A DNA stretch of 37,756 nt from Bacillota bacterium (GTDB lineage: Bacteria > Bacillota > Clostridia > Oscillospirales > Acutalibacteraceae): NCBI GenBank assembly GCA_029008595.1, contig JAQXJH010000019.1:1-37756 (forward strand), given 5' to 3'. Of this stretch, positions 7,921 to 14,986 are shown one piece after another. Below the pieces are notes generated by a model. That model had not been told where the DNA came from. It searched no databases and saw nothing but the letters and a program-made list of their open reading frames with translations. The translations under genes were made by a program, and so were the position numbers. Every line of letters starts with the position of its first letter. Position 1 is the stretch's first letter.

Positions 7921-8015
7921 TATTCGAAGAAGGAGCGCGGGATTTCGTTTGTACTCGCAGTTCCATTTGCAGGAACGCTTCGGGAGAAGCAGCGCGAAAA
8001 AATGGGCGTATTCGC

Positions 8016-8045
8016 TTGACAGATACGCTTGAAAAACAGTATAAT
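8016..8045 (+). promoter_or_regulatory. Sigma-70-type promoter of the glpP operon
   Basis: Perfect TTGACA (8016-8021), an 18-bp spacer and perfect TATAAT (8040-8045). The predicted transcript begins at about 8052, only a few bases before the terminator hairpin. Confidence 0.88.
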
Positions 8046-8058
8046 AAGCGGGAGTAAT

Positions 8059-8107
8059 GGAGAGATGACGCGAGGGCGTGTGAAGCCCTGCTCATTTCTC
8101 CTTTTTT
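8059..8107 (+). promoter_or_regulatory. Leader terminator/antiterminator hairpin of the glpP operon
   Basis: GGAGAGATGA (8059-8068) pairs with TCATTTCTCC (8092-8101) over 10 bp with a single G-U. An inner stem AGGGC/GCCCT (8073-8077, 8085-8089) has a 7-nt loop, and six T follow at 8102-8107. This is an intrinsic terminator sitting between the promoter and the first gene, glpP, so read-through must be controlled. In Bacillus subtilis, GlpP with glycerol-3-phosphate prevents termination in glp leaders; by analogy the GlpP encoded here probably acts on this hairpin. The structure is seen directly; the regulator-target link is inference. Confidence 0.8.
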
Positions 8108-8157
8108 GCATGTCAGAGCGGCTTCCCGCGCTTTTGCGGGAGAAAGGGTGACGATTG

Positions 8158-8703
8158 ATGGAGCTTGCGGAGTCTCCGGTGATCGCGGCGGTGCGATCCC
8201 CGCAGGAATTTGAGGAAGCGCTGGTTTCTCCGGCCGAAACGCTGTTTCTGCTCAGCGCCAGTCTTCTCAGTCTGGAGGAAAACATCCGGCGCGCACACGA
8301 AAAGCAAAAGTGCGTGTTCGTTCATATGGATCTGGCCGAAGGGCTGGGAAAGGATTCTGCCGGGATCGCGTTTCTGCGGCAGCTTGGCACCGACGGCGTC
8401 ATCAGCACGCGCGGTTCGCTGATCCGCATCGCGCGGGAGCACGGGCTGCAGACGGTACAGCGCTTTTTCATCGTGGATTCGCACTCGGTGGAAACGGCGA
8501 TCGAATCCATCCGCACCTGCTCGCCGGATTGTGTGGAGCTGATGCCGGGGGTCGTTCCGAAAATTCTGCACAGGCTGTGTGAACGGGTTTCTGTCCCCGT
8601 GATTGCCGGCGGGCTGATCGAAACCAAAGAAGAGATCATTGCTGCAATCAACGCAGGAGCGGCGGCGGTTTCCACCGGACGCTCATCGCTATGGTACGAA
8701 TGA
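8158..8703 (+). CDS. glpP: Glycerol-3-phosphate-responsive antiterminator GlpP
   Basis: RNA-binding antiterminator with a TIM-barrel-like fold, 181 residues from the ATG at 8158 (a TTG at 8155 is also possible). It matches GlpP in length and features: PVIAAVRSPQEFEEAL near the N-terminus, VFVHMDLAEGLGKD (about 56-69), GVISTRGSLI, FIVDSHSVE, and the C-terminal PVIAGGLIETKEEI followed by GAAAVSTGRSSLW. Family knowledge: GlpP binds glycerol-3-phosphate and stops premature termination in leader RNA. It is the first gene behind the terminator hairpin at 8059-8107, so it is probably autoregulated, and the downstream genes all handle glycerol phosphates or phosphoesters. Confidence 0.92.
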   Translation: MELAESPVIAAVRSPQEFEEALVSPAETLFLLSASLLSLEENIRRAHEKQKCVFVHMDLAEGLGKDSAGIAFLRQLGTDGVISTRGSLIRIAREHGLQTVQRFFIVDSHSVETAIESIRTCSPDCVELMPGVVPKILHRLCERVSVPVIAGGLIETKEEIIAAINAGAAAVSTGRSSLWYE

Positions 8704-8719
8704 AAGGACGGTTCCAACC

Positions 8720-10063
8720 ATGAAACACGATTATTCCTCTCTGCTCGGCAAACCGATCGCCTGCGGCTGCGGCCGGACGCATTTCTGCCCGATCGAACGG
8801 GTGGAAACCGGGGTCGGCGCCCTGAATGCGCTGCCGGAGATCCTTCTGGCACATCACTGGAACAACATCCTGATCGCGGCAGACGAAAACACCTTTGCCG
8901 TGTGCGGCAGCCGCGCGGAACAGCTTTGCCGGGAAACCGGCGCGGCGGTAACAACGCATGTTTTTTCCTCCCGCGGTTTTCTCGTTCCCGACGAGGCCGC
9001 CGTGTTCGGTCTTCTGAACGCATCATCCCACGAAACGCAGCTGATCCTCGGCATCGGCTCCGGCGTGATCAATGACATCTGCAAATATGTCGCGTTCAAG
9101 CTGAATCTTCCCTACGGCATCATTGCCACCGCCCCCTCGATGGACGGCTACGCTTCGGTGGGCGCGGCGATGATCACCAGCCGGATGAAGGTGACCTATT
9201 CGGCCCGCATGCCGCTGTTCATCATCGGCGATGCGCAGATCCTGCAAAGCGCTCCAAAGGAAATGATCCTTGCGGGATACGGCGATATGCTCGGCAAATT
9301 CACCGCGCTCAACGACTGGGAGCTTTCGCACCGGATCACCGGCGAGCACTACTGCTCCTTTGTGGCCGGTCTGGTGCGGGATGCGCTCAGCGACTGCATC
9401 TCCTGCGCTGCAGGGATCGCCGCAGGAGAGCCTGCCGCGCTGCAGACCCTGATGGACGGTCTGGTGATCACCGGCATCGCAATGAGCCTGATCGGGAATT
9501 CCCGCCCTGCCTCCGGCAGCGAGCACCATCTTTCGCATTATTATGAGATCACCGGCCTGCTGGACGGCACGCCCTATTTTCACCACGGCATCGATGTGGC
9601 GTATGCGTCGGTCATCTCCTGCGCCGCACGCCATTCGCTGGCAAGACTGCTGGCCGAAACGAAACCGGCGCCGTTTTTGCCGGACGAATGGGAACGGAAT
9701 ATCCGGCGCGTTTATTCCGCCGCAGCCGACGGCGTTCTGGAGCTGCAGGCACGGCTGCCGTTTTATGAGGAGGCCGCCGCTGCCGGGCGGCGCGCGGTTC
9801 TGGCCGAAAAGCGCAGCGAGCTGCTTGCGCTGGCGGCAGACGTCCCCACGCCCGAGACCCTTGCCGCTATGCTGGAAGAAGCCGGGCTTCCGCTTTCCCG
9901 GTTTTATGAGCAGTACGGCATCGAAAAGATCCGCGACAGTGTCCGTTATGCAAAGGATCTGAAGGATCGTTACACCGTCTGGTGGATGATGCATGATTTT
10001 GGCATTCTGGATGCCTTTGCGGCAGAGCTTTCCGTTCCACGCGGCAGCGCAGACAGGAAATAA
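8720..10063 (+). CDS. egsA: sn-Glycerol-1-phosphate dehydrogenase (EgsA/AraM family)
   Basis: Iron-alcohol-dehydrogenase-fold enzyme that interconverts dihydroxyacetone phosphate and glycerol-1-phosphate with NAD(P)H. The start at 8720 is preceded by AAAGGACGG and lies 16 bases after the glpP stop; the track ORF starts too early. The 447 residues show the nucleotide-binding LGIGSGVINDICKY, the family-specific APSMDGYASVGAAMI, and metal/substrate regions GYGDMLGKFTALNDW, SGSEHHLSHYYE and YFHHGIDVAY. In other Firmicutes AraM supplies glycerol-1-phosphate for unusual glyceryl lipids. Placement in a GlpP-controlled operon suggests control by glycerol phosphate. Specificity for G1P is inferred from family motifs. 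Confidence 0.88.
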   Translation: MKHDYSSLLGKPIACGCGRTHFCPIERVETGVGALNALPEILLAHHWNNILIAADENTFAVCGSRAEQLCRETGAAVTTHVFSSRGFLVPDEAAVFGLLNASSHETQLILGIGSGVINDICKYVAFKLNLPYGIIATAPSMDGYASVGAAMITSRMKVTYSARMPLFIIGDAQILQSAPKEMILAGYGDMLGKFTALNDWELSHRITGEHYCSFVAGLVRDALSDCISCAAGIAAGEPAALQTLMDGLVITGIAMSLIGNSRPASGSEHHLSHYYEITGLLDGTPYFHHGIDVAYASVISCAARHSLARLLAETKPAPFLPDEWERNIRRVYSAAADGVLELQARLPFYEEAAAAGRRAVLAEKRSELLALAADVPTPETLAAMLEEAGLPLSRFYEQYGIEKIRDSVRYAKDLKDRYTVWWMMHDFGILDAFAAELSVPRGSADRK

Positions 10064-10105
10064 TTCAAAAACATCCTTCGGAATCATCAGAAAAGAGGGC
10101 TTTTT

Positions 10106-10867
10106 ATGGAAATTGACCGTGTATTCGGACAAAGCAGCAGTCATGTGCTGGTGGCCGGTCACCGCGGGATCCGCGCCCGCTACCCGGAAAACACCATGCT
10201 TTCCTTCCGCAAAGCGATCGAACTTGGTGTGGATATGATCGAAATGGACGTCAACCTTTCCGCCGACGGGATCCCCGTCGTCATCCATGACAGACGGCTG
10301 GAGCGCACGACCGACGGAACCGGCTTTGTCGGCAGCAAAACGCTGCGGGAGCTGCAGCAGCTTGACGCCGGGGTTCGGTTCAACGGCGTTTTTCCCGGTT
10401 GCCGCATTCCGACGCTGGAAGAATTTCTTGCTCTGGCAGCAGAGCACCCTTCCCTGACGCTGAATGTGGAAATCAAGGAAATGACGGCGGAATGCGTCGA
10501 CAAAACCGTCGATCAGCTGCGCAGCTTCGGGCTGCTGGACCGGATCGTGATCGCCTGCTTTGACGCGGCCGTTCTGCGCTACGCTCACCGGAAGCACGGC
10601 GTCCGCACACAGGGCTTTCCGGAACATTATATGGCCAACTTTGACGCGCATACCTATGAATGCATGTACGCGGCGGGGATCGAGATGAGCGATCTGACGC
10701 CGGAGTTTTGCCGTGAGATGCTCGGCCGCGGCGTAGACCCCTGGGGCTACTGCCCCGACACCGACGAATCCGTTTATCAGGCGATCCGCGCCGGCGTGGC
10801 GGTGGTCACCTGCAACAATCCTGAGCCCGCTCTGCGCATTCTGCGCGAACAGGGCCTGCACCAATAA
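10106..10867 (+). CDS. Glycerophosphodiester phosphodiesterase family protein
   Basis: Hydrolyses glycerophosphodiesters (deacylated phospholipid headgroups) to glycerol phosphate and an alcohol. The 253 residues have the GDPD catalytic set: AGHRG (His19, Arg20) with PENT, EMD (Glu46, Asp48), VVIHD (His61, Asp62) and LNVEIKE. There is no signal peptide, so it is probably cytoplasmic and acts on imported or internally generated diesters. It is the third gene of the glpP operon, 42 bases after the G1P dehydrogenase, with a ribosome binding site in AAAAGAGGG. Its product is the ligand class sensed by GlpP, which makes the context coherent. Confidence 0.92.
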   Translation: MEIDRVFGQSSSHVLVAGHRGIRARYPENTMLSFRKAIELGVDMIEMDVNLSADGIPVVIHDRRLERTTDGTGFVGSKTLRELQQLDAGVRFNGVFPGCRIPTLEEFLALAAEHPSLTLNVEIKEMTAECVDKTVDQLRSFGLLDRIVIACFDAAVLRYAHRKHGVRTQGFPEHYMANFDAHTYECMYAAGIEMSDLTPEFCREMLGRGVDPWGYCPDTDESVYQAIRAGVAVVTCNNPEPALRILREQGLHQ

Positions 10868-10885
10868 CAGAAAGGCGGAACGCCC

Positions 10886-11677
10886 ATGCACCCCATCTGC
10901 AGCAAAAAACTGTTTCTGCTCGATATGGACGGCACACTCTACCTTGGGGACAAGCTGTTTCCTCAGACGCTGCCGTTTCTTTCTGCCATCCGTTCCCGCG
11001 GCGGCAGATACGTTTATGTAACGAACAATTCCTCAAAAAGTGTTGACGCTTATGTACAGAAACTCGCGCGGCTCGGCATTGCGGCAGCGCCCGGCGATTT
11101 TCTTACCTCCTCACAGGCAACCGCGCGTTACCTGCGCAAAACGTATCCCGAAACGCTGTTTTATGTGTTGGGGACGCATTCCCTGAAGCAGGAGCTTGCG
11201 CAGAGCGGCGTCGCGGTGACCGACCGGCTGTCCGATCAGGTCGGCGGGCTTGTGATGGGCTTTGATACCGAGCTCACGTTTCAGAAGCTGGAGGATGCCT
11301 GCCGCCTGCTGCTGCGGGACATTCCCTATATCGCCACAAACCCGGACTGGGTCTGACCCACGGAATTCGGCTTTGTGCCGGACTGCGGCTCCGTCAGCAC
11401 CATGCTGAAAAACGCGACCGGGAAATGGCCGAAATTCATCGGCAAGCCGGAACCGGAAATGATCCGGCTCGCGATGGAAAAGAACGGCTGCTCGCCGGAG
11501 GAGACGATCGTGATCGGCGACCGGATCTACACGGATATTGCCAGCGGGCTGAACGCCGGCGTTTCCACCGCGCTAGTGCTCAGCGGGGAAACCACGCGCG
11601 AGGTTCTGGAAGCCTCGGAGCAGCAGCCGGAATTTGTGTTTGATTCCGTCGGCGATATTGCCGCCCTGCTGCAGTGA
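10886..11677 (+). pseudogene. HAD-IIA phosphatase (NagD/AraL-like) interrupted by one in-frame TGA
   Basis: Read through one stop, this is a full-length 263-codon HAD-IIA phosphatase. Motif I is FLLDMDGTLYLGD, the cap-bordering motif is YVTNNSSKS, the conserved lysine region is KFIGKPEPEMI, and motif IV is IVIGDRIYTDIASGL. Codon 157 (11354-11356) is TGA within ATNPDWV-TGA-PTEFGFVPDC, where clostridial relatives as I remember them have Cys. The frame continues unbroken on both sides, so it is a single-codon change and not a frameshift. The downstream part has no ribosome binding site of its own. HAD-IIA enzymes include glycerol-phosphate phosphatases, which fits the operon. Options are a nonsense mutation, a sequence error, or UGA recoding. 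Confidence 0.8.
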
Positions 11678-11756
11678 CCCTTTTCTCCCGGCGGCGCGCC
11701 CTTGGAGAGGGGCGTTAATCACTACTACTATCTTACAGGAAGGAAGTTCTGCCCTT

Positions 11757-12449
11757 ATGTTTCGTCTGGAAACCCACTGCCACACCGCAGAGGTCAGCCG
11801 CTGCGGAAAAGTACCTGCGGCGCAGCTGGTCGAAGAACTCCGGCGCTCCGGTTTTGACGGCGCCGTGATCACCGATCATTTTTATCACGGTTATCTGGAT
11901 GCGATCCCCGGCAGCTGGAACGACAAAATGGATCATTATCTGGCCGGGTACTCTGCTGCCAGAGAGGCCGGAGAAAAAGTCGGCGTCCGCATTTACTGCG
12001 GGCTGGAATTCCGTACAACGGAAAGCCCTAATGATTACCTGATCTTCGGCGTGACGCCGGAGCTGCTTTACGCCGCGCCGGAGCTGCACCGCCTCTCCAT
12101 TCCGGAGCTGCGCGGGCTTGCCGACCGGGCCGGGCTGCTGATCGTGCAGGCGCATCCGTTTCGTACCGGGCTGTTCCGCGAAGACCCCGCCATGCTGGAC
12201 GGCGTGGAGGTGTACAACGGCAATGCGCGCCACGATTCCCGCAACAACGAGGCGCTGCGTTTTGCGCAGGAAAACGGTCTGCTGCTGTTTTCCGGCTCCG
12301 ATCATCACCAGACCGAAGACCGCGGGCGCGGCGGAATGGTGCTGCCGCGCGAACCGAAGGACGAAGCGGATCTGGTTCGCCTGCTGCCGCTTGGGGGCCT
12401 GCTGCCCGATATCCTGCTGAATTTTTTCCCGCCGAAAACAGAACTATGA
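11757..12449 (+). CDS. PHP-domain metal-dependent phosphoesterase
   Basis: Start at 11757 after AGGAAGGAAG gives 230 residues; the longer track ORF has no support. The PHP metal ligands are visible: ETHCHTAE (His7, His9), VITDHFYHGY (Asp40, His41), CGLEFRT, LIVQAHPFR and FSGSDHH. This is the stand-alone YciV/TrpH-like type of PHP protein, usually a phosphoesterase acting on small phosphates or nucleotides. It is the last gene of the glpP operon and is followed by a strong terminator. It is the third phosphoester-cleaving enzyme of the unit. The substrate is unknown; a glycerol-phosphate-related role is inference from context. Confidence 0.88.
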   Translation: MFRLETHCHTAEVSRCGKVPAAQLVEELRRSGFDGAVITDHFYHGYLDAIPGSWNDKMDHYLAGYSAAREAGEKVGVRIYCGLEFRTTESPNDYLIFGVTPELLYAAPELHRLSIPELRGLADRAGLLIVQAHPFRTGLFREDPAMLDGVEVYNGNARHDSRNNEALRFAQENGLLLFSGSDHHQTEDRGRGGMVLPREPKDEADLVRLLPLGGLLPDILLNFFPPKTEL

Positions 12450-12468
12450 CTCTGTTGTTTCTTTTCTC

Positions 12469-12504
12469 CGGGCAGCCGCAGCAAAACGGCTGCCCGTTTT
12501 TTTT
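12469..12504 (+). terminator. Intrinsic terminator of the glpP operon
   Basis: Perfect 10-bp stem CGGGCAGCCG (12469-12478) with CGGCTGCCCG (12487-12496), an 8-nt loop and eight T. Confidence 0.95.
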
Positions 12505-12669
12505 GCGCCGCACGGAAAAGGGGCCGGTTTCCTCTTTTTTTCAATTACCTTCTGGGCGGTATGATATACTTTTCCTTCTCTTTGAAAAAATGTTGATTGC
12601 TTTTTGTTTTTTAAACAACTTTATCAAAATTTCTGTCGCGATTTCTCTCACTAATTCGTTTCCTTAATA
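12505..12669. other. Gene-free stretch between the glpP operon and hppA
   Basis: The full gap between genes runs from 12450 to 12794 and is otherwise filled by the operon terminator, the hppA promoter and the hppA leader hairpin. This middle part becomes AT-rich towards its end and shows no ORF with a ribosome binding site and no further structure that I could see. Confidence 0.6.
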
Positions 12670-12698
12670 TTGCCTTGAAACGTCATATCATTTATAAT
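12670..12698 (+). promoter_or_regulatory. Promoter of hppA
   Basis: TTGCCT (12670-12675), 17-bp spacer, perfect TATAAT (12693-12698). A TTGAAA closer in would leave only a 12-bp spacer and is not used. Confidence 0.7.
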
Positions 12699-12714
12699 AT
12701 CTACGATAAATGAC

Positions 12715-12754
12715 ACGGTGCAAAAGGATGCCGCGGAACTTCTTTTTGCACCGT
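12715..12754 (+). promoter_or_regulatory. Stable hairpin in the hppA leader RNA
   Basis: ACGGTGCAAAA (12715-12725) and TTTTGCACCGT (12744-12754) form a perfect 11-bp stem, about 10 bases after the predicted transcription start. No T-run follows it, so it is not a standard terminator. A role in protecting or regulating the mRNA is inference. Confidence 0.6.
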
Positions 12755-12794
12755 CTATTTATGCCATATCACAGCAAAGGAAGGTAATCGAACC

Positions 12795-14903
12795 ATGAAC
12801 ATTCCCCCGGAATACCTGATCGTATTGGGATTGATCGTTCTCGCGCTTGCCTATGTCATCTTCAACTTTTTCCGCATCAAGAAGATGAACGAAGGAACCG
12901 CAGAAATGGCCGAAATGGCGGGCATCATCCGCAGCGGCGCTTCCATGTTCCTGAAGACGGAGTTCAGAACGATCGTCATCGTTGTCATTGCCATTGCAGC
13001 GATCCTCTCACTGTTTGTTGAGGCCACCAGCGGCATCACCTTTATTTTAGGCGCCTGCATGAGCAGCATCGTCTGCATTCTCGGTATGCGCAGCGCCACT
13101 TACGCCAACGTCCGTACCGCAAACAAAGCCCGCGAGTCCCTTTCCATCGGTGAAACGGTCAAGGTCGCGCTTTGCGGCGGCAGCATCAGCGGCCTGAGCG
13201 TACAGGCCTTCGGCATGCTGGGGCTTGTGGCTGTGCTGTTTCTGTGGGGAAACCCCACCACAGCGAAAGACGGTCATGGTCTTCTGGTCGATCTTTCGTG
13301 CAACGCTTCCATCATGCGCATCTCCACTTATTCGCTCGGCTGCTCCATTGTGGCCATGTTCAACCGCGTTGCCGGCGGCAACTACACCAAAGCGGCGGAT
13401 ATCTCTTCCGATATTCTCGCCAAGCTCCGTCACGACCTGCCCGAGGATGACAGCCGCGTTCCCAACGTGATCGCAGACTTCATCGGCGACAACGTGAATG
13501 ATATTGCCGGCAACTGCTCCGACCTGCTGGAAAGCTTTGTTGCAACCATCTCCGCTTCCATGATGATCGCGGTATTCGTTCTGAGCGACAGTGCCATTTT
13601 CCGCAACGCGCTGGTCTTCCCGATCGCCCTTGCCGGTATCGGTCTGCTCGGCTGCCTGGTCGGCCTTGGTTTTGCAGCGATCCGTAAGATGGGCGACAAC
13701 CCCTCCCGCGAGCTGAATCTGGCCACCTGGATCTCCGCCGGCGTTACGCTGGGGCTGAGCCTTGCGCTTTCCTTCTACATGTTCGGCGGAAACGTTGAGC
13801 TGCCCGCCGCGTTCAAGCTCGGCTGGATCTCTCCGTGGATCTCCACCCTGCTCGGCATCATCAGCGGCGTGGCGATCGGCATGATCACCGAATACTATAC
13901 CAGCACCGACTTCAAGCCCACCCGCAAACTGGCTGAAATGGCCACCGAGGGAGAAGCCTTTGTCATCACCAAGGGCGACGCAATCGGCTCCCGTTCCGTT
14001 CTGCTGCCCATTCTGCTCATCGGAATCTGCCTCTTCGTTTCCGGCTGGCTGTGCGGCACCTACGGCATCGCCATTTCCGCTCTGGGCATGCTTTCCTTCG
14101 TCGGCGCCACCGTTTCCATCGACGCCTTCGGCCCCATCGCCGACAACGCTGGCGGTCTGGCAGAATCCTGCCACCTGGCGCCGGATGTCCGCGTCATCAC
14201 CGATAAGCTCGACGCCGTCGGCAACACCACCGCTGCCGTGGGCAAAGGCTTCGCCATCGGCTCCGCAGCGTTTGCCACCGTTTCGCTGATCGTTTCCTAT
14301 GTTCAGAACTTCCCCGCAGGGCAGCAGGTTCTTGACTTTGCTTCCTTCGTCGTTGTCGCCGGCGGTATCATCGGCGGCGCGTTGGTGGAATATTTCGCCG
14401 CCATGCTCACCGACAATACCATCGACGCCGCCAAGATCATGGCGGATGAGGGCGACAAGCTGCTCTCCATCCCCGGCGTTCTGGAAGGCAGCGTGAAACC
14501 GGATTACGACAAGATGATCCAGACGGCCACCAAGGAATCGCTCCGCAAGATGATCGTTCCGTCCGTGCTGGCGATCATGGTCCCCGTGGTCGGCGGTTTC
14601 CTGTTCGGCATCGAATTTGTCGGCGGCCTGCTGATCGGCGCTACCATTGTGGCTATTCCGCGCGCCATCTTCATGGGCAACTCCGGCGGTGCTTTTGACA
14701 ACGCCAAGAAGTACATTGAAAGCGGCATGCTGGAAGGCCACGGCAAAAAATCCCCCGCTCACAAAGCTGCCGTTACCGGCGACACCGTCGGCGATACCCG
14801 CAAGGACGTTGTGGGCGTCGCGCTGGATATCTTCATCAAGACCATGTCCACCGTGGCGAACACGCTGGTCTCCGTCTTCTCCCGCTTTACTCTGTTCAAA
14901 TAA
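12795..14903 (+). CDS. hppA: Membrane-bound ion-translocating pyrophosphatase
   Basis: Integral membrane enzyme that hydrolyses pyrophosphate and pumps H+ or Na+ out of the cytoplasm. The 702-residue length and dense hydrophobic segments (about 16 expected) fit. Catalytic loops include GGNYTKAADISSDILAK, LPEDDSRVPNVIADFIGDN and AGNCSDLLE in the first half, and FGPIADNAGGLAE, then GNTTAAVGKGFAIGSAAF, and MGNSGGAFDNAKKYIE in the second half. Ala in GNTTAA (instead of Lys in GNTTKA) marks the potassium-dependent subfamily, which includes both Na+ and H+ pumps, so the ion is undecided. The gene has its own promoter, leader hairpin and terminator. The membrane pump would conserve energy from pyrophosphate released by biosynthesis. 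Confidence 0.97.
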   Translation: MNIPPEYLIVLGLIVLALAYVIFNFFRIKKMNEGTAEMAEMAGIIRSGASMFLKTEFRTIVIVVIAIAAILSLFVEATSGITFILGACMSSIVCILGMRSATYANVRTANKARESLSIGETVKVALCGGSISGLSVQAFGMLGLVAVLFLWGNPTTAKDGHGLLVDLSCNASIMRISTYSLGCSIVAMFNRVAGGNYTKAADISSDILAKLRHDLPEDDSRVPNVIADFIGDNVNDIAGNCSDLLESFVATISASMMIAVFVLSDSAIFRNALVFPIALAGIGLLGCLVGLGFAAIRKMGDNPSRELNLATWISAGVTLGLSLALSFYMFGGNVELPAAFKLGWISPWISTLLGIISGVAIGMITEYYTSTDFKPTRKLAEMATEGEAFVITKGDAIGSRSVLLPILLIGICLFVSGWLCGTYGIAISALGMLSFVGATVSIDAFGPIADNAGGLAESCHLAPDVRVITDKLDAVGNTTAAVGKGFAIGSAAFATVSLIVSYVQNFPAGQQVLDFASFVVVAGGIIGGALVEYFAAMLTDNTIDAAKIMADEGDKLLSIPGVLEGSVKPDYDKMIQTATKESLRKMIVPSVLAIMVPVVGGFLFGIEFVGGLLIGATIVAIPRAIFMGNSGGAFDNAKKYIESGMLEGHGKKSPAHKAAVTGDTVGDTRKDVVGVALDIFIKTMSTVANTLVSVFSRFTLFK

Positions 14904-14924
14904 GCAGAGCGCGGAAAACGAAAG

Positions 14925-14972
14925 AAAAAACACACCGGTCAGCCTCTTCCGGGGCCAGCCGGTGTGTTTTTT
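14925..14972. terminator. Bidirectional terminator between hppA and the rhamnosidase gene
   Basis: AAAAAACACACCGG (14925-14938) mirrors CCGGTGTGTTTTTT (14959-14972). The stem is flanked by A6 and T6, so it works on both strands, matching the convergent genes ending at 14903 and 14987. Confidence 0.95.
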
Positions 14973-14986
14973 ATTCCATGTATGTT

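Noticed and set aside
9023-10891. 622-codon minus-strand ORF
   Set aside because: Antisense to the G1P dehydrogenase and GDPD genes, which have clear motifs; typical long shadow in GC-rich DNA.
11375-11677. Independent 100-residue gene for the second half of the HAD protein
   Set aside because: GTG start without a ribosome binding site and the frame is continuous with the first half; it is the continuation after the in-frame TGA.
13047-14933. 628-codon minus-strand ORF
   Set aside because: Antisense to hppA; Gly/Ala/Asp-rich shadow without any motif.
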